Assembly: GCF_945605565.1 (NCBI RefSeq)
Contig: NZ_OX216966.1
Coordinates: 2,119,501-2,183,500 of the forward strand
From: Paenibacillus dendritiformis
GTDB lineage: Bacteria; Bacillota; Bacilli; Paenibacillales; Paenibacillaceae
Direction: 5' to 3'
DNA: 64,000 nucleotides
This document shows positions 26,424 through 35,477 of the stretch, one piece after another (the first letter of the stretch is position 1; the number at the start of each line of letters is the position of its first letter). The notes under the pieces were generated by a model. It did not search any database and was not told the DNA's origin. It saw nothing but the letters and a program-made list of their open reading frames with translations. Made by a program: the position numbers and the translations under genes.

Positions 26424-27091
26424 TGAAGGATCTGGATTTCTCCAAAATCAACTGGGACGAGCTCGGAACGGCGACAAACGATACACTGGCGATGATGCTG
26501 TTTTCCGTGTTGTTCACGGTCGTGATCGGGCTTCCGCTCGGCGTACTGCTTTATTTGACAGGGAAATCAAGAGGAACCGCCGGAAGGACTGTATATTTCG
26601 TATTATCTTTCATCGTCAACATTTTGCGTTCCGCGCCGTTCGTTATTCTGATGATTGCGCTCATTCCGGTTACCCGGATGATTGTCGGCACCTCGATCGG
26701 GGTCGAAGGCACGATTCCGCCGCTCGTTATTGCGGCTGCGCCTTTCTTCGCCCGCCTGGTGGAGACCTCGCTGCGCGAGGTGGACCGCGGCGTCATCGAA
26801 GCCGCGCAGGCGATGGGCGCTTCCACTTGGCAGATCGTGCGCAAGGTGCTGCTGCCGGAAGCGATGCCGGGCTTGATCGCCGGCACGACGATAACGGCCG
26901 TGACGCTCGTCACCTATACGGCGATGTCAGGCATGGTCGGCGGCGGCGGTCTCGGGGACTTGGCGATTCGATACGGGTATCACCGCTACGAATTTGAAGT
27001 CATGATTATTTCGATTTTTATTATGGTGCTGCTCGTGCAGATCCTGCAATGGATTGGCGACGCGTTCGTCCGCCGGTTCACCCGCAAGTAG
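26423..27091 (+). CDS. metI: Methionine ABC transporter permease MetI
   Basis: Permease of 222 residues with about five membrane helices and the EAA loop (EAAQAMGASTWQIVRKVLLPEA). Overlaps metN by one base. Forms the channel for D- and L-methionine uptake with MetN. Confidence 0.95.
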   Translation: MKDLDFSKINWDELGTATNDTLAMMLFSVLFTVVIGLPLGVLLYLTGKSRGTAGRTVYFVLSFIVNILRSAPFVILMIALIPVTRMIVGTSIGVEGTIPPLVIAAAPFFARLVETSLREVDRGVIEAAQAMGASTWQIVRKVLLPEAMPGLIAGTTITAVTLVTYTAMSGMVGGGGLGDLAIRYGYHRYEFEVMIISIFIMVLLVQILQWIGDAFVRRFTRK

Positions 27092-27222
27092 CTAGCAGGC
27101 CATGGCCCGCAAGGGTCCGGCTGCGGATAACGAAGGAATTCGCTCGGTATCGAGCTTCCATATACGAAGTGTATAAGCAACACAACATCAAAATGGGGAA
27201 TTAATGGGAGGAGAAGAGAGAC

Positions 27223-28062
27223 ATGAAAAAATGGACGTATGTATTGACGTTGATTGCGCTGATCGGCGTGCTCGCGGCTTGCGGCAGCAAGCAAGATGCC
27301 GGAACGGATACGAACGCGGCGGGCGGAGAAGGCGGCAAGGAGACGGTGAAGCTGGTTGTCGGCGCATCGCCGGTGCCGCATGCCGAGATTCTGAAGCATA
27401 TCGCGCCGAAGCTGAAGGAGCAAGGCATTGAACTCGAGGTCAAAGAGTTCACGGACTATGTGCAGCCGAACGTGCAGGTACACGAGAAGCAGCTGGATGC
27501 GAACTTCTTCCAGCACAAGCCATACATGGACAACGAAGTTACGGAAAAGGGCTATGATCTCGTAAGTGTGGGGAACGTGCATGTGGAGCCATTCGGTGGG
27601 TATTCCAAATCGATCAAATCGATCGATGAACTGAAGGACGGCGATACGGTGGCGATTCCTAACGACCCAACCAACGGCGGCCGCTCGCTCCTTCTGTTGG
27701 AGAAGCAAGGCCTGATCAAGCTGAAGGAAGGTGCTGGCCTGAACGCCGGCGTGAAGGATATTGCCGAAAATCCGAAAAATCTGAAATTCAAAGAGCTTGA
27801 GGCGGCAATGCTTCCGCGTACGCTGGATGAAGTCAACCTGGCGCTGATCAACACGAACTATGCGCTTGAAGCCGGACTCAATCCGACGAAGGATGCCCTC
27901 TTCATCGAGGACAAGGATTCCCCGTATGCGAACATCTTGACGGCGCGGAGCGACAATAAAGACAGCGATGCAATCCAGAAGCTGCTGGCTGCGCTGCAAT
28001 CGGATGACGTGAAGCAGTTCATCAGTGAGAAATACGAAGGCTCCATCGTCCCAGCGTTCTAA
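27223..28062 (+). CDS. metQ: Methionine-binding lipoprotein MetQ
   Basis: A 279-residue NlpA/MetQ-family lipoprotein. The lipobox is LAAC (Cys20), and the mature part starts VKLVVGASPVPHAEIL, typical of MetQ. Good ribosome site (GGGAGGAG). Last gene of the SAM-controlled operon, with a terminator at 28087-28133. Confidence 0.95.
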   Translation: MKKWTYVLTLIALIGVLAACGSKQDAGTDTNAAGGEGGKETVKLVVGASPVPHAEILKHIAPKLKEQGIELEVKEFTDYVQPNVQVHEKQLDANFFQHKPYMDNEVTEKGYDLVSVGNVHVEPFGGYSKSIKSIDELKDGDTVAIPNDPTNGGRSLLLLEKQGLIKLKEGAGLNAGVKDIAENPKNLKFKELEAAMLPRTLDEVNLALINTNYALEAGLNPTKDALFIEDKDSPYANILTARSDNKDSDAIQKLLAALQSDDVKQFISEKYEGSIVPAF

Positions 28063-28086
28063 GAAGCTTGATCTTCGTTACTCGAA

Positions 28087-28133
28087 TAGCCCCTTTGTAC
28101 GGCACAATGTCTGTCATGCAAGGGGGTTTTGTC
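28087..28133 (+). terminator. Terminator of the metNIQ operon
   Basis: AGCCCCTTTG pairs with CAAGGGGG across a 21-base loop and is followed by TTTT. Confidence 0.75.
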
Positions 28134-28258
28134 ATGCGTCCGGGAGCAGGAGGAGGACGATGATTTTAAGAAACATTTTAGAAAAGTCCGGAAGGAGATC
28201 AAAGCCGGCTGCAGAAACCGTTCAAGGGACTTATATCTCTTTGGAAGGGGAAGATGTC

Positions 28259-28600
28259 ATGTTCGAACGAATCGATACGGTATTTGTCCGTGTGCCTGAT
28301 CTGGACGCGGCCAAGACATGGTACATGGAGGTGCTCGGGCTTGCCCTGAAATGGGACAATGATCATATTGCCGTCCTGGCGCTGGGCGAGACGCCCCTCA
28401 CGTTGCTGAAGACGGAAGCTTCATCGTTCCGCCCGGCGGCGGAGGCGGCATTCAATTTCTATGTGAAGGATGCGGAAGCCGCACATCGGCACTTGCGGGC
28501 TGCCGGAGTCGAGGTATCTGCGGTGGAGGAAGGGGAAGGCGTGCAGTGGTTTTTATTTCAAGATCATTGCGGCAACGCCTTGGAGGTATGCTCCTTCTAA
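28259..28600 (+). CDS. VOC (glyoxalase/bleomycin-resistance fold) family protein
   Basis: A single-domain, 113-residue VOC protein: MFERIDTVFVRVPDLDAAKT starts the first beta-alpha-beta module and HCGNALEVCSF ends the second. Such proteins bind a metal through one residue per module; the substrate cannot be told. ATG 28259 has GGAAGGGG eight bases upstream and begins where the fold begins. An in-frame ATG at 28160 has an even stronger AGGAGGAGG and would add 33 mostly polar residues; which is used is open. Confidence 0.75.
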   Translation: MFERIDTVFVRVPDLDAAKTWYMEVLGLALKWDNDHIAVLALGETPLTLLKTEASSFRPAAEAAFNFYVKDAEAAHRHLRAAGVEVSAVEEGEGVQWFLFQDHCGNALEVCSF

Positions 28601-28686
28601 GGTCGTATGACGTCCGGCCTCAAGTTGTCCTGCCCTGGCAAATCGCATATACTGAAGAGGAATGATGCGGAGGCCGGGAGGAGGAG

Positions 28687-29475
28687 ATGATGTTGGAACA
28701 GGAGCGCAGGATTGCGCTGATTACAGGCAGTGCCAAAGGGCTGGGGAAAATGGCCGCGCTCGCCTTGGCCGAAGCCGGACATGACATTGTTCTGAATTAT
28801 ATGCATAGCGAACGCGAGGCAACCGAGCTCCAACGCCGGATTGCTTCCATGGGAGTCCGCTGCTTGCTCGTCCAAGCCGACATTTCGAAGACGGAAGATG
28901 TCAAGCGGCTCGTCCATACGATGAATGAACGAATAGGCATGGCGGATATCGTCGTCAACAATGCCGGACCCTTCGTCCGGGAACGCCGCCTGTTCGCTGA
29001 TTATACCGAAGAGGAAATTCTGTTTCTGCTGAACGGCAACCTGACCGGCGTCATGCTGCTCGATCATATGCTGCTCCCCTCGATGCGCCGGCGCGGGTGG
29101 GGGCGAATCATCCATTACGGGTTCGGCCATGCGGGAGAAGCTCGTTCGTGGCCGCATCGCGCCGTGTACGCCGCAGCCAAGGTCGGACTCGTCTCTTTTA
29201 CGAAGACGCTGGCCGTGGAGGAGGCTCCGTATGGCATTACGGTCAACATGATCTGCCCCGGAGATATTCGCGGCGATAACAAGGAGCGGCGCATCGACGA
29301 GGTGCAGGGCGTGAAGGATGAAGAGACGCCGCGCGGCCGTCCAGGCACGGGCGAGGATGTGACTCGGGTCATTCGCTTTTTGTGCGAGGAGCAATCGGAT
29401 TTTTTCACGGGCAATATCATGAATGTATCGGGCGGACTCGACCCGATACGGGCCAATATCGGCAACCTTACATGA
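28687..29475 (+). CDS. SDR-family oxidoreductase with altered catalytic serine position
   Basis: A 262-residue short-chain dehydrogenase. Cofactor motif TGSAKGLGK, NNAGPFV, and the catalytic Tyr/Lys in VYAAAKVG are present. The Ser normally 12-13 residues before the Tyr is missing: the stretch is HYGFGHAGEARSWPHRAVY, with His at -13 and the nearest Ser at -7. Activity may be altered or lost. GGAGGAGGAG precedes ATG 28687. It may share a transcript with the VOC gene 86 bases upstream. Confidence 0.75.
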   Translation: MMLEQERRIALITGSAKGLGKMAALALAEAGHDIVLNYMHSEREATELQRRIASMGVRCLLVQADISKTEDVKRLVHTMNERIGMADIVVNNAGPFVRERRLFADYTEEEILFLLNGNLTGVMLLDHMLLPSMRRRGWGRIIHYGFGHAGEARSWPHRAVYAAAKVGLVSFTKTLAVEEAPYGITVNMICPGDIRGDNKERRIDEVQGVKDEETPRGRPGTGEDVTRVIRFLCEEQSDFFTGNIMNVSGGLDPIRANIGNLT

Positions 29476-29521
29476 GCCGGGGAACGACAAACTCGGGCAT
29501 GCGGTTATAAAAGTTTATTTT

Positions 29522-29550
29522 TTGAACAACCTCTAGTAAGGGTGTATATT
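29522..29550 (+). promoter_or_regulatory. Sigma-A promoter of the CdaR-type regulator gene
   Basis: TTGAAC (29522-29527), 17-base spacer, TATATT (29545-29550). A short GC hairpin with four T residues (about 29587-29608) lies in the leader and could attenuate transcription. Confidence 0.65.
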
Positions 29551-29664
29551 GCGTTATGCTGGAGCTTAATGCCCCTGTCCTGACAAGAGCGCGGTGCGCC
29601 GCGCTTTTCAGCCGGATGGAGGGCGTTTTTTCATATCGCGTGAGACGAACAGGTGGTAGACAAG

Positions 29665-30831
29665 ATGAGCAGACTGACCAAAGAATTGGCGCAGGAAATT
29701 GTGACGCGGACGATGCAAGTCATTCACTATAATGTGAACGTCATGGACGAACGAGGGCGGATTATCGGGTCCGGAGACCGTTCGCGCTTATATCAGAAGC
29801 ATGAAGGGGCGGTCATCGCCATTGAGCGGAAGGGGCGCTTCGAGATAGATGAGGAGAGCGCGCGCAAGCTGCAAGGGGTGCTGCCCGGCACGAATCTGGC
29901 GATTCAGTTCCAGGGCGAAGTCGTGGGCGTCATCGGCATTACCGGCGATCCGAACGAGGTGACCAAGTACGGCGAGCTGGTGAAAATGACCGCGGAAATG
30001 TATCTGGAGCAAGCCGATCTGCTGGAAAAAGCCCAGTGGGACAAGCGGATGAAGGAGGATTTCCTGCTATCCGTCATTCACGCGGACGGCAAGGATAACG
30101 ACATGCTGCGCCTTCAGGCGGAACGGATCGGCTTCAATCCGGATCGGGCGCGCGTCGCGTGCATTATGGAGTTGACAGGGACGGAGAACGCGGATGCCCT
30201 GCCTACGCTCAAGCGGGTGGTCGAGCTGCTGGAGGGGCGGCCCGCTATTGACCTGATCGCCATCCGCAATACGCGCCAGATCGTGCTGTTCAAGCCGCAT
30301 CTTCATCCGCGCGAGCCGGGGGCCGATATATGCGAAGGCATCGGCCGCATCCGTAGACTGCTGGAGGAGAAGCAGATTGCGCCCCTCCGCATCGCCGTCG
30401 GCAAAGCGTATTCCGGTATCGGCGGCTTAATCGCGTCATACCGTTCCGCGCAGGATACGATGCGGGCGGGCCAGGCGATTTTCCCGGAGCAGACGGTATA
30501 TTACAGCGAAGACATGCCGAACGAGACCGCGGCGGCCAACGTCAAGCCGTCATGGATAGGGGAAGAGCTGCGCCGGCTATGGCGGCGGTTCGCGCAGGAG
30601 GACAAGAGCGGGGAGCTGCAGCAGACGCTCCAGGCTTATTATGAGGAGAACGGCGAGCAGCAGCGCATCGCGGAGCGGTTGGCGATTCACCGGAATACGC
30701 TTCGTTACCGCCTGCAGCGTATTCATGAAGCGACCGGGAAGGACCCGAAGCATTTTCGCGACTTATATACGCTGATGACGGCCCGCTGGTTAAGCGCCTT
30801 GGGGGACAAGGAGAACGAGAGCAGCGTCTGA
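29665..30831 (+). CDS. CdaR-type (sugar diacid/glycerate) transcriptional regulator
   Basis: A 388-residue regulator. The N-terminal 135 residues form the diacid recognition domain (LAQEIVTRTMQVIHYNVNVM, then GVVGVIGITGDP). A GGDEF-like middle follows, and the C-terminus is a PucR-type helix-turn-helix (RIAERLAIHRNTLRYRLQRI). In E. coli CdaR activates galactarate, glucarate and glycerate genes. The adjoining permease and glycerate kinase make glycerate the likely effector here. ATG 29665 follows AGGTGG by eight bases; GTG 29653 lies in that site. Confidence 0.85.
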   Translation: MSRLTKELAQEIVTRTMQVIHYNVNVMDERGRIIGSGDRSRLYQKHEGAVIAIERKGRFEIDEESARKLQGVLPGTNLAIQFQGEVVGVIGITGDPNEVTKYGELVKMTAEMYLEQADLLEKAQWDKRMKEDFLLSVIHADGKDNDMLRLQAERIGFNPDRARVACIMELTGTENADALPTLKRVVELLEGRPAIDLIAIRNTRQIVLFKPHLHPREPGADICEGIGRIRRLLEEKQIAPLRIAVGKAYSGIGGLIASYRSAQDTMRAGQAIFPEQTVYYSEDMPNETAAANVKPSWIGEELRRLWRRFAQEDKSGELQQTLQAYYEENGEQQRIAERLAIHRNTLRYRLQRIHEATGKDPKHFRDLYTLMTARWLSALGDKENESSV

Positions 30832-30905
30832 GCGGGTCCGCATCTATTGTGCATTTGAACAAAAAACAGGCTCAGTAAAGCGCTGTATTTCATTTTTATG
30901 CATGA

Positions 30906-30918
30906 TGAAGCGCTTTCA
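30906..30918. promoter_or_regulatory. cre-like palindrome upstream of the glycerate permease gene
   Basis: TGAAGCGCTTTCA resembles the CcpA cre consensus (TGWAANCGNTNWCA) but is one base short in the left half. It lies about 60 bases before the permease start. Carbon catabolite control would make sense here but is not shown. Confidence 0.3.
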
Positions 30919-30976
30919 CATTACAGGTACAGTAATAGTACAAGGATTTGATATAACACCTTAGGGGGAGTACACT

Positions 30977-32245
30977 ATGGACGTATCTGTAACTGTGCTC
31001 GGTGCTTTGACGGCATTGGTCGTAGCCATTGTGTTGATATTGCGTAAAGTTCCTCCGGCGTACGGCATGATGATTGGTGCGCTCGCCGGCGGGATCGTCG
31101 GTGGAATCGGGTTGGTCGATTCCGTAAACCTGATGATGGATGGCGCTAAGGGCATGATACCGGCCGTGCTGCGCATCCTGGCGGCCGGCGTGCTGGCCGG
31201 CGTCCTGATTGAATCGGGCGGGGCCAAGACAATCGCCGAGACGTTGGTTCGCAAGGTCGGCGAGACGCGCGCCTTGTTGGCGCTGGCGTTCGCGACGATG
31301 GTGCTGACGGCGGTCGGCGTTTTCATCGACGTCGCGGTCATTACGGTGGCGCCGATTGCGCTCGCGATTGCGCAGCGTGCCGGCTTGTCCCGTATGGCGA
31401 TCCTGCTTGCCATGATCGGCGGCGGCAAGGCCGGCAACATTATGTCGCCGAATCCGAACGCCATCTCGGCGGCGGAGGCATTCAACATTCCGCTGACATC
31501 GATGATGATGGCGGGAATTATACCGGCTCTGTTTGGGCTTTTGGTCACCTATATGATCGCGAAGCGATTGACGAAGAAGGGCACAATGATTGCTGTTCAA
31601 GAAAGCGTTGACAATGGCGAGCAGCAGCTTCCAAGCTTCCTGGCGGCGATGATGGCTCCGCTCACGGCGATTGTGCTGCTGGCGCTGCGCCCGCTGGCCG
31701 GCATCGTCATCGATCCAATTATCGCTTTGCCGGCCGGGGGCTTCGTTGGCGCTTTGTGCATGGGGCGCATCAAGCAGATCAATCAATATGCGATATCGGG
31801 CCTGGGCAAAATGACGGGCGTAGCGGTTATGCTGCTCGGCACGGGGACGTTGGCAGGCATTATATCGAACTCGCAATTGAAGAATGTCATCATCGACAGT
31901 CTGGCCTCTTCCGGCCTGCCGGCTTACTTGCTGGCCCCGATAAGCGGCGCGTTCATGTCCTTGGCCACCGCCTCGACGACGGCAGGCACGGCGGTCGCAA
32001 GCTCGGTGTTCGGCTCGACGATTATGGAGCTTGGCGTCGCTTCTCTGGGCGCTGCGGCCATGATTCATGCCGGTGCGACCGTCTTCGACCATATGCCGCA
32101 CGGCAGCTTCTTCCACGCGACAGGCGGAAGCGTTAACATGGCGATGAAGGAGCGGCTGCGTCTCATTCCGTATGAGACGGCGATCGGTCTCGTCCTGGCC
32201 ATTGTCTCGACACTGGTGTTCGGCGTATTCGGCTGGTTCTTGTAA
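30977..32245 (+). CDS. GntP-family permease, probably glycerate importer
   Basis: A 422-residue membrane protein with about 12 helices and GntP-type motifs (GGGKAGNIMSPNPNAI and a late TASTTAGTAVASS stretch). GntP relatives carry gluconate, glycerate or similar hydroxy acids by proton symport. The adjacent glycerate kinase and CdaR regulator point to D-glycerate. AGGGGGAG precedes ATG 30977. Confidence 0.85.
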   Translation: MDVSVTVLGALTALVVAIVLILRKVPPAYGMMIGALAGGIVGGIGLVDSVNLMMDGAKGMIPAVLRILAAGVLAGVLIESGGAKTIAETLVRKVGETRALLALAFATMVLTAVGVFIDVAVITVAPIALAIAQRAGLSRMAILLAMIGGGKAGNIMSPNPNAISAAEAFNIPLTSMMMAGIIPALFGLLVTYMIAKRLTKKGTMIAVQESVDNGEQQLPSFLAAMMAPLTAIVLLALRPLAGIVIDPIIALPAGGFVGALCMGRIKQINQYAISGLGKMTGVAVMLLGTGTLAGIISNSQLKNVIIDSLASSGLPAYLLAPISGAFMSLATASTTAGTAVASSVFGSTIMELGVASLGAAAMIHAGATVFDHMPHGSFFHATGGSVNMAMKERLRLIPYETAIGLVLAIVSTLVFGVFGWFL

Positions 32246-32309
32246 CCCGGGATTGCACTGGGGAGTAGATTCCGTTGGTTAAGGTTTGATGGAGAGGGAG
32301 TGGAGAGAA

Positions 32310-33455
32310 ATGAAGGTTGTAATTGCTCCAGACTCATTTAAAGAGAGCTTGTCCGCAATGGAGGCATGTCATGCGATAGAGAAAGGATGGCGCCATGTCT
32401 ACCCTGAAGCGGAAATCGTACATGTGCCGATGGCTGACGGTGGTGAGGGCACGGTTCAGTCCTTGGTCGATGCGACAGGCGGACGCTTGATTCACCGCGA
32501 AGTGACGGGACCGCTCGGCACGCCCGTGACCGCGTTCTACGGCTTGCTGGGCGACGGGAAGACGGCGGTCATCGAGATGGCGGCCGCCTCAGGGATTGCG
32601 CTCGTGCCGCCGGCGCAGCGCAATCCGCTTGCGACAACGACGCGCGGTACAGGCGAGCTGATTCAGTCGGCGCTGGACGAAGGCGTCAGCACGATTATTC
32701 TCGGCTTGGGCGGCAGCGCCACGAACGACGGCGGCGCGGGCATGGCGCAGGCGCTCGGCGTGCGGCTGCTTGACGCCGGCGGCGCGGACATCGGCCATGG
32801 CGGCGGGGAATTGCATCGCATCGCCCGCATCGATATGAGCGGAGCCGATCCGCGGCTGAAGGGAGTGGCCTTCGTGGCCGCGTGCGATGTGGACAACCCG
32901 CTGACCGGAGAGCGGGGGGCCTCGGCCGTATTCGGCCCGCAGAAAGGCGCCGGGCCGGACATGGTGCGGCAGCTCGACGCCAATCTCGCCCATTATGCGG
33001 CGATGATTAAGACCGGCTTGGGCCGCGACGTGGCCGGCATTCCCGGCGCGGGCGCAGCCGGAGGGCTTGGCGCGGGCGTGCTTGCCTTTTTGGACGCCGA
33101 GCTGAAGCGGGGCGTCGATATCGTCATCGAAGCGACCGGGCTTGCTTCGCATGTGAAGGATGCGGATCTCGTCATTACGGGGGAAGGCCGCATCGACAGT
33201 CAGACGATTTATGGCAAGACGCCGATGGGCGTGGCCAACACGGCCAAGCGGTATGGCGTGCCGGTCATCGGCATCGCGGGCTCGCTGGCGGACGGGCATG
33301 AAGTGGTGCATGAGCACGGCATCGATATGGTGTTCACGATCGTGCCCGGCGTATGCAGCCTGGACGAGGCGATGAGACAAGCCGCTTCCAATATGGAGCG
33401 CACGGCGCGCAACATTGCGAAGACGTTGCAATGCGGCGGCAGTCTGACAAAATAA
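32310..33455 (+). CDS. Glycerate kinase
   Basis: A 381-residue kinase of the GarK/GlxK family. The start is VVIAPDSFKESLSAMEA; PMADGGEGTVQSL, GLGGSATNDGG and ITGEGRIDSQT are signature segments. It phosphorylates D-glycerate, usually to 2-phosphoglycerate in this family, feeding lower glycolysis. ATG 32310 follows GGAGAG; 24 upstream bases in frame are excluded. Same operon as the permease. Terminator at 33469-33508. Confidence 0.92.
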   Translation: MKVVIAPDSFKESLSAMEACHAIEKGWRHVYPEAEIVHVPMADGGEGTVQSLVDATGGRLIHREVTGPLGTPVTAFYGLLGDGKTAVIEMAAASGIALVPPAQRNPLATTTRGTGELIQSALDEGVSTIILGLGGSATNDGGAGMAQALGVRLLDAGGADIGHGGGELHRIARIDMSGADPRLKGVAFVAACDVDNPLTGERGASAVFGPQKGAGPDMVRQLDANLAHYAAMIKTGLGRDVAGIPGAGAAGGLGAGVLAFLDAELKRGVDIVIEATGLASHVKDADLVITGEGRIDSQTIYGKTPMGVANTAKRYGVPVIGIAGSLADGHEVVHEHGIDMVFTIVPGVCSLDEAMRQAASNMERTARNIAKTLQCGGSLTK

Positions 33456-33468
33456 GGCGAGTGATATG

Positions 33469-33508
33469 GGGCGGACGCTTTCTTATTGGAAGGCGCCGCC
33501 TCTTTTCA
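33469..33508 (+). terminator. Terminator of the glycerate operon
   Basis: GGCGGACGCTTTC pairs with GAAGGCGCCGCC (with G-T pairs) and is followed by TCTTTT. Confidence 0.65.
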
Positions 33509-33663
33509 TGTCAGGACGGTCACAAAAAATTCATCTTGCTCATGTCGATATATGAAGAATTGCATGCTGACATGATATACTGTTAAGTAAGAAGCAATGA
33601 AATACGATATTGGCTTTTCTTTGCTCGACGAATCTACCTCTATACCGAGAGGAGGCGGACATC

Positions 33664-35355
33664 ATAGAATTCAGGGTCAAGGATTTGTTACAGATCGACA
33701 CATTGAAGCAAGCGTTCGTCGTCAGCGGCAAGCAGGGTCTGAACAACCTTGTTCGCGGAGTGACAATAATTGAAGCGCCGGATATCGCCGAGTGGATCAA
33801 CGGGGGAGAATTGCTGTTGACGAGTCTTTACCCGCTGCAATCTTTCGATTATAGCGAGCAGCAGACCTTCATGGCGCAGTTGTCTGATAAAAAAGTAAGC
33901 GCTCTCGTTATCAAGACGGGGCGATTCGTTCATGATATTCCATCCGGCATCATTGAAGCATCAGAGAGGCTTCATCTGCCTATCATTCAAATCCCGAAGC
34001 AAGTTCCTTATCGTGAAATTATGTATCCGGTGATGGAATTACTTTTTAACAACCAAGTGGTAAAGCTCAAGTATTTTAAAGAAGTCCATGACCGATTTAT
34101 CGCGCTTACGCTTGCCAATAAAGGTGCGGAAAATATTATCATGTCCTTGAAAAAACTGATTGGCAACCCGGTTACTTTATTTGACCGGAACTTTTATCCC
34201 ATATCGGCGACCGACCCGGATCTGGTGCAGTTTGAGGTGCTGGATCACGAGGAAGTGGATGGTGCCCGCATCGATACGGAATTTGCTTGTTACCGGCAGC
34301 GCGTGCTCTACCCGGAATGGGGGGGACGAACGTGCGAGCATCTTGTTGTTCCGGTAGAAACAGTAAATCATATCAAGATACATCTCGTTATCCATGAGAC
34401 GCGCAAAACCGTGGAAGCGCTTGATTTCATTGCTATTGAAAACGCAGCTACCTCCTTGTCGCTCGATCTCGTCAAGCAATATGCCGTAGCCGAAGTGGAG
34501 ATGAAATTCAAAGACGACTTAATCGATGATCTGCTCAACGCCAAGATCGAATCGCTGCAGAGCGTATACCAGAGGGCCAATTTGATTGGCTGGGATTTGA
34601 ACAAGACCTATGTCGTCGTGCTGTTCCGGCTGCAGATTGTGGATGGTTACGATGAGAAGGAACTGGATCTGTACAGTCTTCATCATCCATATCAGCGCTT
34701 GCTGTATGATATGATTCAGCGGCAGCTACCGGAAGGCACCATCCGGATCCGTAACGATCAGCTCGTTGTACTGTGGGGGATCGAGACTCCTCCAGCTGAT
34801 AAAACAGCCTCCTTGCGCATGATAAAGGCGGCAGCCAGGAACATCCAGCACACATTTTGCAAACGAATTCAAAGCATCGATCTGCAGGTTGGGATCGGGA
34901 ATGCGGCCCATGCGATATCGGAGCTGCCCCGCAGCTATAAGGAAGCCCAAGATGCATTGCAGCTTGGGACATTGATTAATGGCAATTCCGCGATTTCGGC
35001 CTTTGCGGATTTGGGCATATACCGCTTGCTCTGTCAAATCGAAGATGCCGACGAACTCGCAAAGTTCATTCCGCTATCATTAAAGAAATTGCTGGCCTAC
35101 AAACAGCCGAACCGGGAAGATTTAATCAAAACGCTGCAGACGTTTTTAGAGCATCACCAAAACGCCGCCAAAACAGCCGAGGAGCTGTACGTCCACTATA
35201 AGACCGTGACCTACCGGATTGAACGGATCAAGGAGATCACCGGCATGGATATGGATGACCCGGATGAGATGCTGTCGGTCCAAGTCGGATTGAAAATTCT
35301 CGTCTTGCTCAACGATCATCCTGTCGCATCGCATCCAGAGCTTGTGGGCGTGTAG
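33664..35355 (+). CDS. PucR-family transcriptional regulator with a probable ATA or ATC start codon
   Basis: A regulator of about 563 residues: N-terminal PucR domain (EFRVKDLLQIDTLKQAFVV, then GGELLLTS), GGDEF-like middle, and C-terminal PucR-type HTH (KTAEELYVHYKTVTYRIERI). PucR-type proteins control purine and ureide use; the ureide operon downstream fits. Start: AGGAGG (33650-33655) is followed by CGGAC, then ATC 33661 and ATA 33664 exactly where the family begins. No ATG, GTG or TTG is near. The only upstream in-frame candidate, TTG 33610, has no ribosome site and would translate through the Shine-Dalgarno sequence. ATA 33664 (spacing eight) is used here. Confidence 0.75.
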   Translation: MEFRVKDLLQIDTLKQAFVVSGKQGLNNLVRGVTIIEAPDIAEWINGGELLLTSLYPLQSFDYSEQQTFMAQLSDKKVSALVIKTGRFVHDIPSGIIEASERLHLPIIQIPKQVPYREIMYPVMELLFNNQVVKLKYFKEVHDRFIALTLANKGAENIIMSLKKLIGNPVTLFDRNFYPISATDPDLVQFEVLDHEEVDGARIDTEFACYRQRVLYPEWGGRTCEHLVVPVETVNHIKIHLVIHETRKTVEALDFIAIENAATSLSLDLVKQYAVAEVEMKFKDDLIDDLLNAKIESLQSVYQRANLIGWDLNKTYVVVLFRLQIVDGYDEKELDLYSLHHPYQRLLYDMIQRQLPEGTIRIRNDQLVVLWGIETPPADKTASLRMIKAAARNIQHTFCKRIQSIDLQVGIGNAAHAISELPRSYKEAQDALQLGTLINGNSAISAFADLGIYRLLCQIEDADELAKFIPLSLKKLLAYKQPNREDLIKTLQTFLEHHQNAAKTAEELYVHYKTVTYRIERIKEITGMDMDDPDEMLSVQVGLKILVLLNDHPVASHPELVGV

Positions 35356-35386
35356 TCAAGACAACATACGGCCTTCACCATCCAGG

Positions 35387-35435
35387 CTCCGCTTAAGGAG
35401 AGCCATCGAGCTCTTTGTTAGCGGAGTTTTTGGCA
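35387..35435 (+). terminator. Intrinsic terminator of the pucR-type gene
   Basis: CTCCGCTTAA..GAGC and GCTC..TTAGCGGAG form an interrupted stem, followed by TTTTT. It stands directly before repeat array B1. Confidence 0.75.
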
Positions 35436-35477
35436 TATCAAAAGCTAGAGAACACAAATATGTGACGCCTCTTATAA

